Of a stretch of 64,000 nt of DNA, positions 46,461 to 55,477 are shown piece by piece. Within the stretch, counting starts at the first letter, position 1. Each line of letters opens with the position of its first letter. The notes below the pieces were generated by a model, which did not search any database, was not told where the DNA came from, and was given only the letters and a program-made list of their open reading frames with translations. Source of the DNA: Pseudomonas sp. SORT22 (GTDB taxonomy: Bacteria; Pseudomonadota; Gammaproteobacteria; Pseudomonadales; Pseudomonadaceae); assembly GCF_018417635.1 (NCBI RefSeq), contig NZ_CP071007.1, forward strand, positions 4,340,501 to 4,404,500, given 5' to 3'. The position numbers were made by a program, and so were the translations under genes.

Positions 46461-47086
46461 GCTTCGACCATGAACGGCGCAGGGTCGCCGCAACCGACGC
46501 GGATCACTTCCGGCTCATCGCCCGCCAGGTTGATCACGGTCGAGGCTTTCAGGTCACCAAAGCCGCCATCGACGATCAGGTCGACATGATGCTCCAAGGC
46601 CTGGCGAATCTCGTAGGGGTCAGTCATCGGCTGGTCTTCGCCGGGCATGATCAGGCTGACGCTCATCAGCGGCTCGCCGAGCTCTTCGAGCAGGGCCAGG
46701 GCAATCGGGTTGGACGGCACGCGCAGGCCGATGGTGCGGCGCTTTTCGTGCAGCAGCAGGCGCGGCACTTCGCGGGTGGCGTTGAGGATGAAGGTGTACG
46801 GCCCCGGTACATGGGCCTTGAGCAAGCGAAAGGTGGCGGTGTCGATCTTGGCGAACAGGCCCATTTGCGACAGGTCGCAGCAGATCAGGGTGAAGTTGTG
46901 GTTCTTGTCCAGCTGACGCAGGCGGCGAACCCGTTCAACCGCGTTCTTGTCGCCGATCTGGCAACCCATGGCGTAGGAGGAGTCGGTGGGATAAACCACC
47001 ACGCCGCCCTTGCGGATGATTTCGACGGCCTGTTTGATCAGGCGCGGTTGCGGGTTTTCCGCATGAATCTGGAAAAACTGACTCAC
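46457..47086 (-). CDS. YciO/Sua5/YrdC-family protein
   Basis: A 209-residue protein with the YrdC fold: VSQFFQIHAENPQPRLIKQAVEIIRKGGVVVYPTDSSYAMGC, RLRQLDKNHNFTLICCDLSQ and GLRVPSNPIALALLEELGEPLMS. YrdC/Sua5 make threonylcarbamoyl-AMP for tRNA t6A; the YciO branch is similar but its tRNA activity is doubtful. The MGCQIGDKNAVERV spacing and 209-residue length fit YciO. The GTG start has AGGAAGAG upstream; there is no ATG in good context. Overlaps scpA by four bases. Confidence 0.9.
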   Translation of the reverse strand: MSQFFQIHAENPQPRLIKQAVEIIRKGGVVVYPTDSSYAMGCQIGDKNAVERVRRLRQLDKNHNFTLICCDLSQMGLFAKIDTATFRLLKAHVPGPYTFILNATREVPRLLLHEKRRTIGLRVPSNPIALALLEELGEPLMSVSLIMPGEDQPMTDPYEIRQALEHHVDLIVDGGFGDLKASTVINLAGDEPEVIRVGCGDPAPFMVEA

Positions 47087-47099
47087 GTTCTCTTCCTGT

Positions 47100-47963
47100 T
47101 CAGACTGCCGCGATAGGCTGCTCATGTTTGAATCGGCGCCACAGTGGTGGCAGGTCCTCTGGCAATGGCCGGTAGACACCGATCTCGCCCCAGGTGCCAG
47201 GGCCATGGAAATCACTGCCGGCACTGGCCAGCAGACCGAATTCACGGGCCAGGATCGACAGAGTGCCTACCTGTTCGGCCGGCATCATGCCGTTGACCAC
47301 TTCCAGCGCCTGCCCGCCTGCTTGAATATAGTCGGCAATCAGCCGGCGGCGCTTGCTGCGGGTTAAATCGTAGTGCATCGGGTGGGCCAGGCTGACCCAG
47401 GCATCGGACTGGCGCAACGTCTCGACGGTCTCCTCCAGGGTTGGCCAGTGCAGCTTCACGTCGCCCAGCTTGCCGGCCCCCAGCCACTTGCGAAACGCCT
47501 CGGCGCGGTCTTTTACATAGCCTGCGCGCACCAGGTACTCGGCAAAATGCGGGCGCGCCGGGGCATTGCCGCTGTCGCCCAGTTCCTGCTGGATGGCCCG
47601 CGCGCCGTCGAGCGCGCCCTTCATGCCCTTGAGTGCCAACCGTCGGTCGATTTCTTCCGAACGCAACCAGCGACCACGGTGCAACGACTCGACAGCGGCC
47701 TGCAACGGCGCGGCGTCGAGGGGGAAGTTGTAGCCCAGCACGTGAATGGTCGCCCCACCCCAGGTGCACGACAGCTCGATGCCGCTGACCCAGTGCATGT
47801 CCAGGGCCTGGGTGGCGGCGCGGGCTTCGAGCTGGCCTTCGAGGGTGTCATGGTCGGTCAGCGAGAGCATCCGCACGCCGTGCTCATGGGCCCGGGCGAC
47901 CAGAACCGTTGGCGACAAGGCGCCGTCGGAGGCCGTACTGTGGCAGTGCAGATCAACATTCAT
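47100..47963 (-). CDS. PHP-domain 5'-nucleotidase/RNase AM-like (YciV/TrpH)
   Basis: A 287-residue polymerase-and-histidinol-phosphatase-type protein. Metal-binding motifs are DLHCHSTASDGALSP, LTDHDT, GIELSC, SLAHPMHYDL and SAGSDFHGPG. In E. coli the relative (YciV, Rnm) trims 5' ends of rRNAs as a 5'-3' exonuclease and acts on 3',5'-bisphosphates. It is upstream of the YciO-like gene with a 13-base gap, as in other proteobacteria. The start was set at MNVDLHCHS. Confidence 0.92.
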   Translation of the reverse strand: MNVDLHCHSTASDGALSPTVLVARAHEHGVRMLSLTDHDTLEGQLEARAATQALDMHWVSGIELSCTWGGATIHVLGYNFPLDAAPLQAAVESLHRGRWLRSEEIDRRLALKGMKGALDGARAIQQELGDSGNAPARPHFAEYLVRAGYVKDRAEAFRKWLGAGKLGDVKLHWPTLEETVETLRQSDAWVSLAHPMHYDLTRSKRRRLIADYIQAGGQALEVVNGMMPAEQVGTLSILAREFGLLASAGSDFHGPGTWGEIGVYRPLPEDLPPLWRRFKHEQPIAAV

Positions 47964-48029
47964 AGGTGGCGCTTTCGCTGTCATTGATGTTTGTTATTAT
48001 GCCGTCACATCCTGCTTCTGGCTGCCACT

Positions 48030-48638
48030 GTGAAACAATTCATCGATTTCATCCCGCTGCTCCTGTTCTTCATCGTCTACAAGCTTGAACCGCGCGCCGT
48101 CGAATTTGCCGGGCACACCTTCGAACTGGGCGGCATCTACAGCGCCACGGCGATGCTGATCATCAGCTCGCTGGTGGTCTACGGCGCCCTGTTCCTTCGC
48201 CAGCGCAAGCTGGAGAAAGGCCAGTGGCTGACGCTGGTCGCCTGCCTGGTGTTCGGCGGCCTGACCCTGGCCTTCCACAGCGAAACCTTCCTCAAATGGA
48301 AGGCGCCGGTGGTCAACTGGCTGTTCGCCCTGGCCTTCACCGGCAGCCACTTCATCGGCGACCGGGTGCTGATCAAGCGCATTATGGGCCACGCCCTGAC
48401 CCTGCCGGAGCCGGTATGGACGCGCCTGAACATCGCCTGGATCGGCTTTTTCCTGTTCTGTGGCGCGGCCAATCTGTTCGTTGCCTTCACCTTCCAGAGC
48501 TTCTGGGTCGACTTCAAGGTGTTCGGCAGCCTGGGCATGACCGTGCTGTTCCTGGTGGCCCAGGGTGTCTACCTGTCCCGCCACCTGCACGACAGCGACC
48601 CGAGCACTCCGCCTTCCACTCCCAAGCACGAGGAATGA
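48030..48638 (+). CDS. yciB: Inner-membrane septation protein YciB/IspZ
   Basis: A 202-residue protein with five or six membrane helices. It starts with the characteristic [17 protein letters not shown], then [22 protein letters not shown] and [21 protein letters not shown]. YciB interacts with cell-elongation and division proteins and with envelope lipid homeostasis in enterics. GTG start, no ATG nearby. Divergent from the PHP gene; one base before yciI. Confidence 0.94.
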   Translation: MKQFIDFIPLLLFFIVYKLEPRAVEFAGHTFELGGIYSATAMLIISSLVVYGALFLRQRKLEKGQWLTLVACLVFGGLTLAFHSETFLKWKAPVVNWLFALAFTGSHFIGDRVLIKRIMGHALTLPEPVWTRLNIAWIGFFLFCGAANLFVAFTFQSFWVDFKVFGSLGMTVLFLVAQGVYLSRHLHDSDPSTPPSTPKHEE

Positions 48639-48639
48639 C

Positions 48640-48939
48640 ATGCTTTACGCCATCATTGCCACAGACGTAGCCGATTCGCTGGAACAACGCCTGGCCGCGC
48701 GCCCGGCGCATATCGAACGCCTGCAGCAGCTCAAGGAGCAAGGCCGCGTGGTACTGGCCGGCCCGCACCCGGCCGTTGACAGCAACGACCCGGGCGCCGC
48801 CGGGTTCACCGGCAGCCTGATCGTCGCCGAATTCGACTCGCTCAGCGCCGCCCAGGCCTGGGCCGACGCCGATCCGTACATTGCCGCCGGCGTCTACGCC
48901 AACGTCATCGTCAAGCCGTTCAAGCAAGTCCTGCCGTAA
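48640..48939 (+). CDS. yciI: YciI-like protein
   Basis: A 99-residue ferredoxin-like-fold protein: [42 protein letters not shown] (with the active-site-like His) and the [22 protein letters not shown] end with the conserved Asp. It may be a small hydrolase or dehydrochlorinase-type fold; no clear substrate. The start is one base after the yciB stop. Confidence 0.92.
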   Translation: MLYAIIATDVADSLEQRLAARPAHIERLQQLKEQGRVVLAGPHPAVDSNDPGAAGFTGSLIVAEFDSLSAAQAWADADPYIAAGVYANVIVKPFKQVLP

Positions 48940-49060
48940 TGCCGCAGGGCGGTGGCCAAGCCGGCGCACCGCCCCTTGCAGCTTTCTCTTGGCAAATGCT
49001 CATTATTCTCGCCCGATGGCCGACAACCTCCTGAACCATCCAATGGAATCAGGAGTTCCG

Positions 49061-49465
49061 ATGCGTCAAGGTCCGTTGTCCCTGCTGCTGTGCCTGTTGC
49101 TGCTGACCCCATTGGCCCAGGCTGAAGAGCCCAGCGGCTCCAGCACCCCGCTGTCGCTCAGTGCCGGCAGCCAGATCACCGAGCTGCAACAGCGCCTCAA
49201 AGAAAGCGAGCGCCTGCGCGAAACCCTGGTCCAGCAACTACACAACGCCGACAGCGAACGTGAAAGCGCCCAGCTCACCCGTCTGCGCCAGGAAAACCAG
49301 AAACTGAAGCTGGCACTCAAGGAATTGCAGGCCAGCGCCGCGCCGAAACTCATCACCGAGCAGCAACAATGGTTCCTGATTGGTGGCGCAGTTGCCCTGT
49401 TTGCAGCACTCTGCGGTATCTTTGCCAGTGGCGGACACAGAAAGCGTCGGCAATGGTTGAATTGA
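49061..49465 (+). CDS. Coiled-coil inner-membrane protein next to cpxR
   Basis: A 134-residue protein with signal-like MRQGPLSLLLCLLLLTPLAQA. A periplasmic coiled coil follows (ITELQQRLKESERLRETLVQQL ... RLRQENQKLKLALKELQ), then a C-terminal membrane helix (WFLIGGAVALFAALCGIFA) with a basic end (GGHRKRRQ). It resembles the coil-plus-anchor half of the periplasmic 'SH3 domain' proteins but has no SH3 part. Homologues are sometimes labelled as initiation factors in error. ATG with CAGGAG upstream; 7 bases before cpxR, so part of the signalling operon. Confidence 0.83.
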   Translation: MRQGPLSLLLCLLLLTPLAQAEEPSGSSTPLSLSAGSQITELQQRLKESERLRETLVQQLHNADSERESAQLTRLRQENQKLKLALKELQASAAPKLITEQQQWFLIGGAVALFAALCGIFASGGHRKRRQWLN

Positions 49466-49472
49466 GTGAGTC

Positions 49473-50150
49473 ATGAGCGAGCTGTTACTGATTGATGATG
49501 ACCAGGAACTCTGCGAGCTGCTCGGCAGCTGGCTGACCCAGGAAGGTTTCGTGGTACGTGCCTGCCACGATGGCCACAGCGCCCGCAAAGCGCTGGCCGA
49601 ACAGGCGCCGGCCGCCGTCGTGCTGGACGTGATGCTGCCCGACGGCAGCGGTCTTGAGCTGCTCAAACAGCTGCGCAGCGAACACGCCGAACTGCCGGTG
49701 CTGATGCTCTCGGCCCGTGGTGAGCCGCTGGACCGGATTCTCGGCCTGGAGCTGGGCGCCGACGACTACCTGGCCAAACCTTGCGACCCGCGTGAACTCA
49801 CCGCCCGCCTGCGCGCCGTGCTGCGCCGCAGCCACCCCAACGCGACGCCGAGCCAGGTGGAAATCGGCGACCTGTGCTTCAGCCCGGCCCGCGGCGTGGT
49901 CAGCATCGACGAGCAAGAGCTGGCCCTGACCCTCTCCGAGAGCCGCATCCTCGAAGCCCTGCTGCGCCAGCCCGGCGAGCCGCTGGACAAGCAGGAACTG
50001 GCGCAGATCGCCCTGGGCCGCAAGCTGACCCTGTACGACCGCAGCCTGGACATGCACGTCAGCAACCTGCGCAAGAAGATCGGCCCGCACGCCGATGGCC
50101 GCCCGCGCATCGTCGCCCTGCGCAGCCGCGGCTACTACTACAGCCTGTAA
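49473..50150 (+). CDS. cpxR: CpxR-like response regulator (OmpR family)
   Basis: A 225-residue protein with receiver LLIDDDQELCELL, phosphate-accepting Asp52 in VVLDVMLPDGSG, LMLSARGE and DYLAKPCDPRELTARL. The C-terminal winged helix is ILEALLRQPGEPLDKQELAQIALGR ... DMHVSNLRKKIGPH ... IVALRSRGYYYSL. It acts with the kinase encoded 0.6 kb downstream in the envelope-stress response. The order cpxR-spy-cpxS is that of P. aeruginosa. Confidence 0.92.
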   Translation: MSELLLIDDDQELCELLGSWLTQEGFVVRACHDGHSARKALAEQAPAAVVLDVMLPDGSGLELLKQLRSEHAELPVLMLSARGEPLDRILGLELGADDYLAKPCDPRELTARLRAVLRRSHPNATPSQVEIGDLCFSPARGVVSIDEQELALTLSESRILEALLRQPGEPLDKQELAQIALGRKLTLYDRSLDMHVSNLRKKIGPHADGRPRIVALRSRGYYYSL

Positions 50151-50173
50151 TGTCAGCACGGCGCGCAGGCATC

Positions 50174-50191
50174 TTTACCCAAGCTTTACCC
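50174..50191. promoter_or_regulatory. Direct repeat, putative CpxR-binding site before the spy-like gene
   Basis: TTTACCC-AAGC-TTTACCC, an 11-base-period direct repeat; its complement is GTAAA-N6-GTAAA, close to the enteric Cpx box GTAAA-N5-GTAAA. It lies about 30 bases before a possible -10 (TAGACT, 50221-50226). Confidence 0.6.
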
Positions 50192-50269
50192 TTGCCTGAC
50201 CGCCGCTGACCTTGATCTCCCTAGACTGGGCACATCCGGTAACGACCGGCCTCAGAAAGGAGAGTCACC

Positions 50270-50686
50270 ATGCGCAAGACCCTTATCGCCCTGATGTTCG
50301 CCGCTGCTCTGCCCACCGTTGCCATGGCCATGCCAGATGCCGGCGGCCCGCGCCACGGCGAGCACCACCGCGGTGGAGCGCCTTTCGCCCAGCTGGACCT
50401 GAGCCGCGAACAGCGCCAGCAGATCGGCAAGCTGATGGGCGAGCAGATGAAAAGCCGTCAGGAAATCACCCAGCGCTACCTGGAAAAACTCCCGGCCGCT
50501 GACCAGAAGGCCCTGAAAGACGAGCTCAAGGCCAAGAAGGACAAGACCCAGGCCGAGATTCGCGCCCTGCTCAAACCCGAACAGCAAAAACAGTTCGACG
50601 AAATGAAGAAAAAGCAGGATGAACGCCGCGCCGAATGGGCCGAGTTCAAAGCCTGGAAAGCTGAAAAAGCCAACAAGGCCCAGTAA
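50270..50686 (+). CDS. Spy/CpxP-family periplasmic chaperone-like protein
   Basis: A 138-residue protein with signal peptide MRKTLIALMFAAALPTVAMA and an all-helical mature part with the LTxxQ-like motif (LDLSREQRQQIGKLM) and a charged second half (EIRALLKPEQQKQFDEMKKKQDERR). Spy/CpxP proteins bind misfolded periplasmic proteins, and CpxP represses the kinase. ATG with AAAGGAGAG upstream. It is set between regulator and kinase genes and closed by its own terminator. Confidence 0.9.
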   Translation: MRKTLIALMFAAALPTVAMAMPDAGGPRHGEHHRGGAPFAQLDLSREQRQQIGKLMGEQMKSRQEITQRYLEKLPAADQKALKDELKAKKDKTQAEIRALLKPEQQKQFDEMKKKQDERRAEWAEFKAWKAEKANKAQ

Positions 50687-50700
50687 GCTGTCAGCCACCC

Positions 50701-50731
50701 GCCCGGCCTGCCCCAGCAGGCCGGGCTTTTT
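50701..50731 (+). terminator. Terminator between the spy-like gene and the kinase gene
   Basis: GCCCGGCCTG / CAGGCCGGGC hairpin followed by TTTTT. It lies 19 bases before the kinase start, so read-through must supply the kinase unless it has a promoter of its own. Confidence 0.88.
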
Positions 50732-50749
50732 CCGTTAGAGGTGCCTCTT

Positions 50750-52084
50750 TTGCGTTCATTGTTCTGGCGCATCCTGGCCAGTTTCTGGCTAGCCATCGCC
50801 CTGGTTGCCGGGCTGTCGATCCTGCTCGGGCACATGCTGAACCAGGACGCCTGGATTCTCAGCCGCCACCCGGGCCTCAATACCCTGGCCAAGAACTGGA
50901 CCCAGCGCTATGAACAGCAAGGGCCGGAATACGCCCAGCATTACCTCGAACACCGCAAGCGCCGCTACAACATCGATGTGCAAGTGCTCAACGACAGTGG
51001 CGACGCCGTCGTGCCCGGCACCTTCCCGCGCCGCGCCGCCGCCTTCGAGGCGCGCCGCCACAACGACGACCGGCGCCTGCCGTGGCGCCGCCTGACCGAG
51101 GAATACACCAGCCCCGACAGCGGCGAGACCTACCTGCTGATCTATCGCATCCCGCACCCGGAACTGGATGCCTGGCACCGCGACAGCCTGCTCTGGCCGT
51201 TGAGCGCCCTAGGCATCGCCCTGGTGGTGCTGACCCTGTTCAGCCTGCTGGTGACCCTGTCGATCACCCGCCCGCTGAGCCGCTTGCGCGGCGCCGTGCA
51301 TGACCTGGGGCAAACTACCTACCAGCAGAACAGCCTGGCGCGCCTGGCCAACCGCCGTGACGAGTTCGGCGTACTGGCCAACGACTTCAACCGCATGGGT
51401 GCGCGGCTGCAGAGCCTGATCGGCAGCCAGCGCCAGCTATTGCGTGACGTTTCCCATGAACTGCGCTCGCCGCTGGCACGCCTGCGTATCGCCCTGGCCC
51501 TGGCCGAACGCGCCGAACCCGAGCAGCGCCAGGCCCTGTGGCCGCGCCTGACCCGCGAATGCGACCGCCTCGAAGCGCTGATCAGTGAGATCCTGGTGCT
51601 GGCCCGGGTCGATGCCGAACAGGCACGGGCCGAACCGGTGGACCTTGATGCCCTGCTGGCCGCCGTGCACAAGGACGCGCAACTGGGCGCGCCGGAGCAG
51701 GAGATCCTCCTGCAGCATGAACCCGGGCTCAACCTGCAAGGCTGGCCGACGCTGCTGGAACGGGCGCTGGATAACCTGCTGCGCAATGCCGTGCGCTTCA
51801 ACCCGGCCGGGCAGCCGATTGAAATCACCGGGGTGCGCGAAAGCGACAAGATTGTGCTGAGTGTGCGTGACCATGGCCCGGGAGTGGCCGCAGAGCACCT
51901 GGCGCAGCTGGGCGAGCCGTTCTACCGGGCGCCCGGGCAGAGTGCCGCAGGCCATGGCCTGGGGTTGGCCATTGCGCGCAAGGCGGCGGAGCGCCATGGC
52001 GGCAGCTTGAGCCTGGGCAATCATCCCCAGGGCGGGTTTGTTGCCACGCTAGAGTTGCCACTGGCAAGGCCTGACTCAATATAG
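50750..52084 (+). CDS. CpxA/CpxS-like sensor histidine kinase
   Basis: A 444-residue protein: membrane helix at the N-terminus (RILASFWLAIALVAGLSILLG), periplasmic domain to about residue 150, second helix, HAMP (SITRPLSRLRGAVHDLG), His236 in LLRDVSHELRSPLARLRIALALAE, N-box LDNLLRNAVRFN, and DHGPGV and GHGLGLAIARKAAERHGG for ATP. I chose TTG with AGAGG eight bases ahead; a GTG three codons earlier overlaps that site. It probably phosphorylates the CpxR-like regulator upstream. Confidence 0.9.
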   Translation: MRSLFWRILASFWLAIALVAGLSILLGHMLNQDAWILSRHPGLNTLAKNWTQRYEQQGPEYAQHYLEHRKRRYNIDVQVLNDSGDAVVPGTFPRRAAAFEARRHNDDRRLPWRRLTEEYTSPDSGETYLLIYRIPHPELDAWHRDSLLWPLSALGIALVVLTLFSLLVTLSITRPLSRLRGAVHDLGQTTYQQNSLARLANRRDEFGVLANDFNRMGARLQSLIGSQRQLLRDVSHELRSPLARLRIALALAERAEPEQRQALWPRLTRECDRLEALISEILVLARVDAEQARAEPVDLDALLAAVHKDAQLGAPEQEILLQHEPGLNLQGWPTLLERALDNLLRNAVRFNPAGQPIEITGVRESDKIVLSVRDHGPGVAAEHLAQLGEPFYRAPGQSAAGHGLGLAIARKAAERHGGSLSLGNHPQGGFVATLELPLARPDSI

Positions 52085-52086
52085 CT

Positions 52087-52151
52087 TCGCGGGGCAAGCC
52101 CGCTCCTACATTGTGGGAGCGGCGGTGCGACGCCTCGACTTGCCCCGCGAT
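52087..52151. repeat. REP doublet, two different subtypes
   Basis: Left arm TCGCGGGGCAAGCCCGCTCC, right arm in inverse orientation TGTGGGAGCGGCGGTGCGAC ... CGACTTGCCCCGCGA. The outer parts pair, the inner parts do not. It lies between the kinase stop and the convergent nitroreductase. Confidence 0.8.
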
Positions 52152-52170
52152 GAGGCCCTAACCCCCGCTG

Positions 52171-52725
52171 CTACTCCCAGGCACTGACAAAATCAGCCGT
52201 TGCCAGCACCGGCGCGGTGCGCGGTTCATTTTGTGGAGTACCCAGGTACAGGAAGGCGATGATCTCTTCGTTGTCCGCCAGCCCCAATCCCTTGGCCACA
52301 TGCTTGCTGTACGAAAGCTCACCGGTACGCCATACCGCACCAATACCCTGGGCATGAGCCGCGAGCAAAATACCGTGGGCCGCGCAACCGGCCGCCAGGC
52401 GCTGCTCGGACTGCGGCACCTTGAAGTGATCCTGCAGCCGCGCAACCACAACCACCAGCAACGGCGCCCGCAACGGCATGGCCCGGGCCTTGTCCAGCGC
52501 CGCCTGGCCGGTCTCGCCATTGAGTTTGACCGCTTCGGCGAGCAGTTCGCCAAGCTTGGCCCGCGCCTCGCCCTCGACCGTCAAGAAGCGCCAGGGCCGC
52601 AACTGGCCGTGGTCCGGTGCCCGCAGGGCGGCCTGAAACAGCGCCTCGCGTTGTGCGGTATTGGGTGCCGGATCCAGCAGACGTGGAACCGAAACCCGGT
52701 TGAGCAATGCGTCGAGAGCCTCCAT
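52171..52725 (-). CDS. Nitroreductase family protein (YdjA-like)
   Basis: A 184-residue short FMN nitroreductase: FQAALRAPDHGQLRPWRFLTVEGEAR, AAGCAAHGILLAAHAQGIGAVWRTGEL and IIAFLYLGTPQ. The size and the shortened form match YdjA, one of the smallest family members. It would use NAD(P)H to reduce nitro or quinone compounds; the physiological substrate is unknown. It has its own promoter in the gap before trkH, to which it is divergent. Confidence 0.92.
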   Translation of the reverse strand: MEALDALLNRVSVPRLLDPAPNTAQREALFQAALRAPDHGQLRPWRFLTVEGEARAKLGELLAEAVKLNGETGQAALDKARAMPLRAPLLVVVVARLQDHFKVPQSEQRLAAGCAAHGILLAAHAQGIGAVWRTGELSYSKHVAKGLGLADNEEIIAFLYLGTPQNEPRTAPVLATADFVSAWE

Positions 52726-52825
52726 TGGCTACCCCTTGTGGATAAATGTCGGGCTATTCTAGCGTTTACTTAAAAAGGTCCATAGGTAGAATGGCGCCCT
52801 TCCGTTTTGAGTCAGAGCAGATCAC

Positions 52826-54280
52826 ATGGCGTTGCCGACCTTAAGGATCATTGGTTTCATCATCGGCATCTTCCTGATCACCCTGGCGATCAGCATGGTC
52901 GTGCCCATGGCCACCCTGGTGATCTTCGACCGCACGGGCGACCTGCCGTCGTTCCTGTGGGCCAGCATGATCACCTTTATCGCAGGCCTGGCTCTGGTCA
53001 TCCAGGGCCGCCCCGAGCACGTGCACCTGCGCCCGCGCGATATGTACCTGCTGACGGTCAGCAGCTGGCTGGTGGTGTGCATCTTCGCCGCCCTGCCGTT
53101 CCTGCTGACCCAGCACATCAGCTACACCGACGCCTTTTTCGAAAGCATGTCCGGCATTACCGCCACCGGCGCCACCGTACTCAGCGGCCTCGACAGCATG
53201 TCGCCGGGTATCCTGATGTGGCGCTCGCTGCTGCACTGGCTCGGCGGTATCGGCTTTATCGCCATGGCCGTGGCGATCCTGCCGCTGCTGCGCATCGGCG
53301 GCATGCGCCTGTTCCAGACCGAGTCCTCGGACCGTTCGGAAAAGGTCATGCCGCGCTCGCACATGGTCGCCAAGTCGATCGTGCTGGTGTACATCGGCAT
53401 CACCACCCTCGGCGCCCTGGCCTTCTGGCTGGCGGGCATGAACGCCTTCGACGCGATCAACCACGCCATGTCGGCGATTTCCACCGGCGGTTTCTCTACC
53501 TCCGACCAGTCCCTGGCCAAGTGGGACATACCGGCGGTGCATTGGGTAGCGGTGGTGGTGATGATCCTCGGCAGCTTGCCGTTCGCCCTGTACGTGGCGA
53601 CCATCCGCGGCAACCGCAAGGCGCTGATCAAGGACCAGCAGGTCCAGGGCCTGTTGGCGATGCTGGTGGCGACCTGGCTGGTGCTCGGTACCTGGTACTG
53701 GGCCACCACCAACCTGCACTGGCTCGACGCCCTGCGCCACGTGGCCCTGAACGTCACTTCGGTGGTCACCACCACCGGCTTCGCCCTGGGCGACTACAGC
53801 CTGTGGGGCAATTTCTCGTTGATGCTGTTCTTCTACCTGGGCTTCGTTGGCGGCTGCTCGGGTTCGACCGCTGGCGGCATCAAGATTTTCCGCTTCCAGG
53901 TGGCCTACATCCTGCTCAAGGCCAACTTGAACCAGCTGATTCACCCCCGGGCGGTGATCAAGCAGAAGTACAACGGCCACCGCCTCGATGAAGAGATCGT
54001 GCGTTCGATCCTGACCTTCTCGTTCTTCTTCGCCATCACCATCTGCGTCATCGCCCTGGCCCTGTCGCTGCTGGGTGTCGACTGGATGACCGCACTGACC
54101 GGCGCCGCCAGCACCGTATCGGGCGTCGGCCCGGGCCTGGGCGAAACCATCGGCCCGGCCGGCAACTTCGCCACCCTGCCGGATGCGGCCAAGTGGATTC
54201 TGGCCTTCGGCATGCTGCTCGGGCGCCTGGAGATCATTACGGTGCTGGTGCTATGTATGCCGGCGTTCTGGCGTCACTGA
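52826..54280 (+). CDS. trkH: TrkH-family potassium uptake protein
   Basis: A 484-residue channel-like membrane protein with four pore repeats: MSGITATGATVL, AISTGGFSTSD, SVVTTTGFALG and ASTVSGVGPGLGE carry the filter glycines. The family features NHAMSAISTGG and FVGGCSGSTAGGIKIFR are present. It imports K+ with TrkA (not in the window) as gating ring. Its 3' end overlaps the convergent AraC gene by 44 bases. Confidence 0.95.
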   Translation: MALPTLRIIGFIIGIFLITLAISMVVPMATLVIFDRTGDLPSFLWASMITFIAGLALVIQGRPEHVHLRPRDMYLLTVSSWLVVCIFAALPFLLTQHISYTDAFFESMSGITATGATVLSGLDSMSPGILMWRSLLHWLGGIGFIAMAVAILPLLRIGGMRLFQTESSDRSEKVMPRSHMVAKSIVLVYIGITTLGALAFWLAGMNAFDAINHAMSAISTGGFSTSDQSLAKWDIPAVHWVAVVVMILGSLPFALYVATIRGNRKALIKDQQVQGLLAMLVATWLVLGTWYWATTNLHWLDALRHVALNVTSVVTTTGFALGDYSLWGNFSLMLFFYLGFVGGCSGSTAGGIKIFRFQVAYILLKANLNQLIHPRAVIKQKYNGHRLDEEIVRSILTFSFFFAITICVIALALSLLGVDWMTALTGAASTVSGVGPGLGETIGPAGNFATLPDAAKWILAFGMLLGRLEIITVLVLCMPAFWRH

Positions 54281-55316
54281 CCGGCGGATCCTCTACCGGG
54301 GCCACCACAGCCCCGTTCAAGCGCGCCCGGTACTCGCCAGGGGTGACATCGAACCAGCGGCGAAACGCCCTGAAAAAATTGCTCGGGTCGGCGAAACCCA
54401 GAAGATAGGCAGCCTCCAGCAGGGTCATGTTGGCTTGCGCCAGGTACTGCTCGGCAAGCTCGCGGCGGGTATCGTCCAGCAGTGTCTGAAAGCTCGTGCC
54501 CTCTTCCTGCAAGCGCCGCTGCAAGGTGCGCTGCGACAGGTGCAGGGCCTGGGCGATGGTTTCGCGCTTGGGCTCGCCCTGGGGCAAAACCCGGCACAAC
54601 ACCTGGCGCGCACGATGGGTAACCCGGCTTTCCGAGAAGCGCGCCAGGTATTCGCCAGCAAAGCGGTCGTGCAAGGTGGCCATGGCCTCGTTGGCGGTCG
54701 GCAGCGGCGCCTCCATGTCGGCGCGCTCGAACACCAGCGCATCGTAGGGCGCGCTGAACACCAGCGGGGCATGGAATGCGGTCTTGTAAGGGCCCAAGTC
54801 CTTGGGCTGCGGCCCCTGGACCAGCACCCGACGCGGCTGGATCACTCGCCCGCTGAGCCAGCTGCACAGCGCCAGGGCGCAGGCCAGCGAGGCTTCGGCA
54901 CTGTGCCGGGTGGGTGGCAGGTGATCGCCATGCACGGTCAGAATCAACGCATAGCCGTCGGGCTCAAGGCGAAAACTCAGGTCGGAGCTTTCGGCGATGA
55001 TCCGCTGATAGCGCACCAGCCGCTCGAAACCTTCGGCCAGGGTGCGGCTCGACATCAGCGCGTAGCCGACCACATGAAAGGACGCCGGGCGTACCACCCG
55101 CGCCATGTTCAGGCCGATCGCCTGGTTGCCGGAAAGGTCGACCGCCAACTGCCACAGGCGGGTCATGGAGTCCTGGGTGAAGCGTGCGTCGGGATCGTCC
55201 AGCGCGGTGAAATCCAGGCCAAGTTGCTTGAACATGGCACGGCAATCGAGCCCTTCCAGTTCAAGTGCCTTGACGATCCCTGATGCCCAGCTTGCTGACG
55301 TGGTTCTTTCGCTCAT
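54237..55316 (-). CDS. AraC-family regulator with arabinose-type N-terminal domain (OruR/CdhR-like layout)
   Basis: A 359-residue protein. The N-terminal domain has the pattern of PF12625 regulators (GIVKALELEGLDCRAMFKQLGLDFTALDDPDARF; FHVVGYALMSSRTLAEGFERLVRYQRII). The C-terminal AraC domain is RRLQEEGTSFQTLLDDTRRELAEQYL and EAAYLLGFADPSNFFRAFRRWFDVTPGEYRA. An extra tail of about 20 residues lies in the trkH overlap. The effector is unknown, and neighbours give no clear target. Confidence 0.9.
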   Translation of the reverse strand: MSERTTSASWASGIVKALELEGLDCRAMFKQLGLDFTALDDPDARFTQDSMTRLWQLAVDLSGNQAIGLNMARVVRPASFHVVGYALMSSRTLAEGFERLVRYQRIIAESSDLSFRLEPDGYALILTVHGDHLPPTRHSAEASLACALALCSWLSGRVIQPRRVLVQGPQPKDLGPYKTAFHAPLVFSAPYDALVFERADMEAPLPTANEAMATLHDRFAGEYLARFSESRVTHRARQVLCRVLPQGEPKRETIAQALHLSQRTLQRRLQEEGTSFQTLLDDTRRELAEQYLAQANMTLLEAAYLLGFADPSNFFRAFRRWFDVTPGEYRARLNGAVVAPVEDPPVSDARTPAYIAPAP

Positions 55317-55477
55317 GGCTGGCTTCTTTTGTTACCGACAAGCCGCTCCTGCGGCGATCTCAAAGGATACTCAATTGGCGCCTATTGTCACTGCTCTGTA
55401 GTGTTACTCACTCTAGACTCAGATCAGGCTCCACGCCGTGTATCTTCGTCAGATTGACCAGACTCTGGAGCAGTGTC

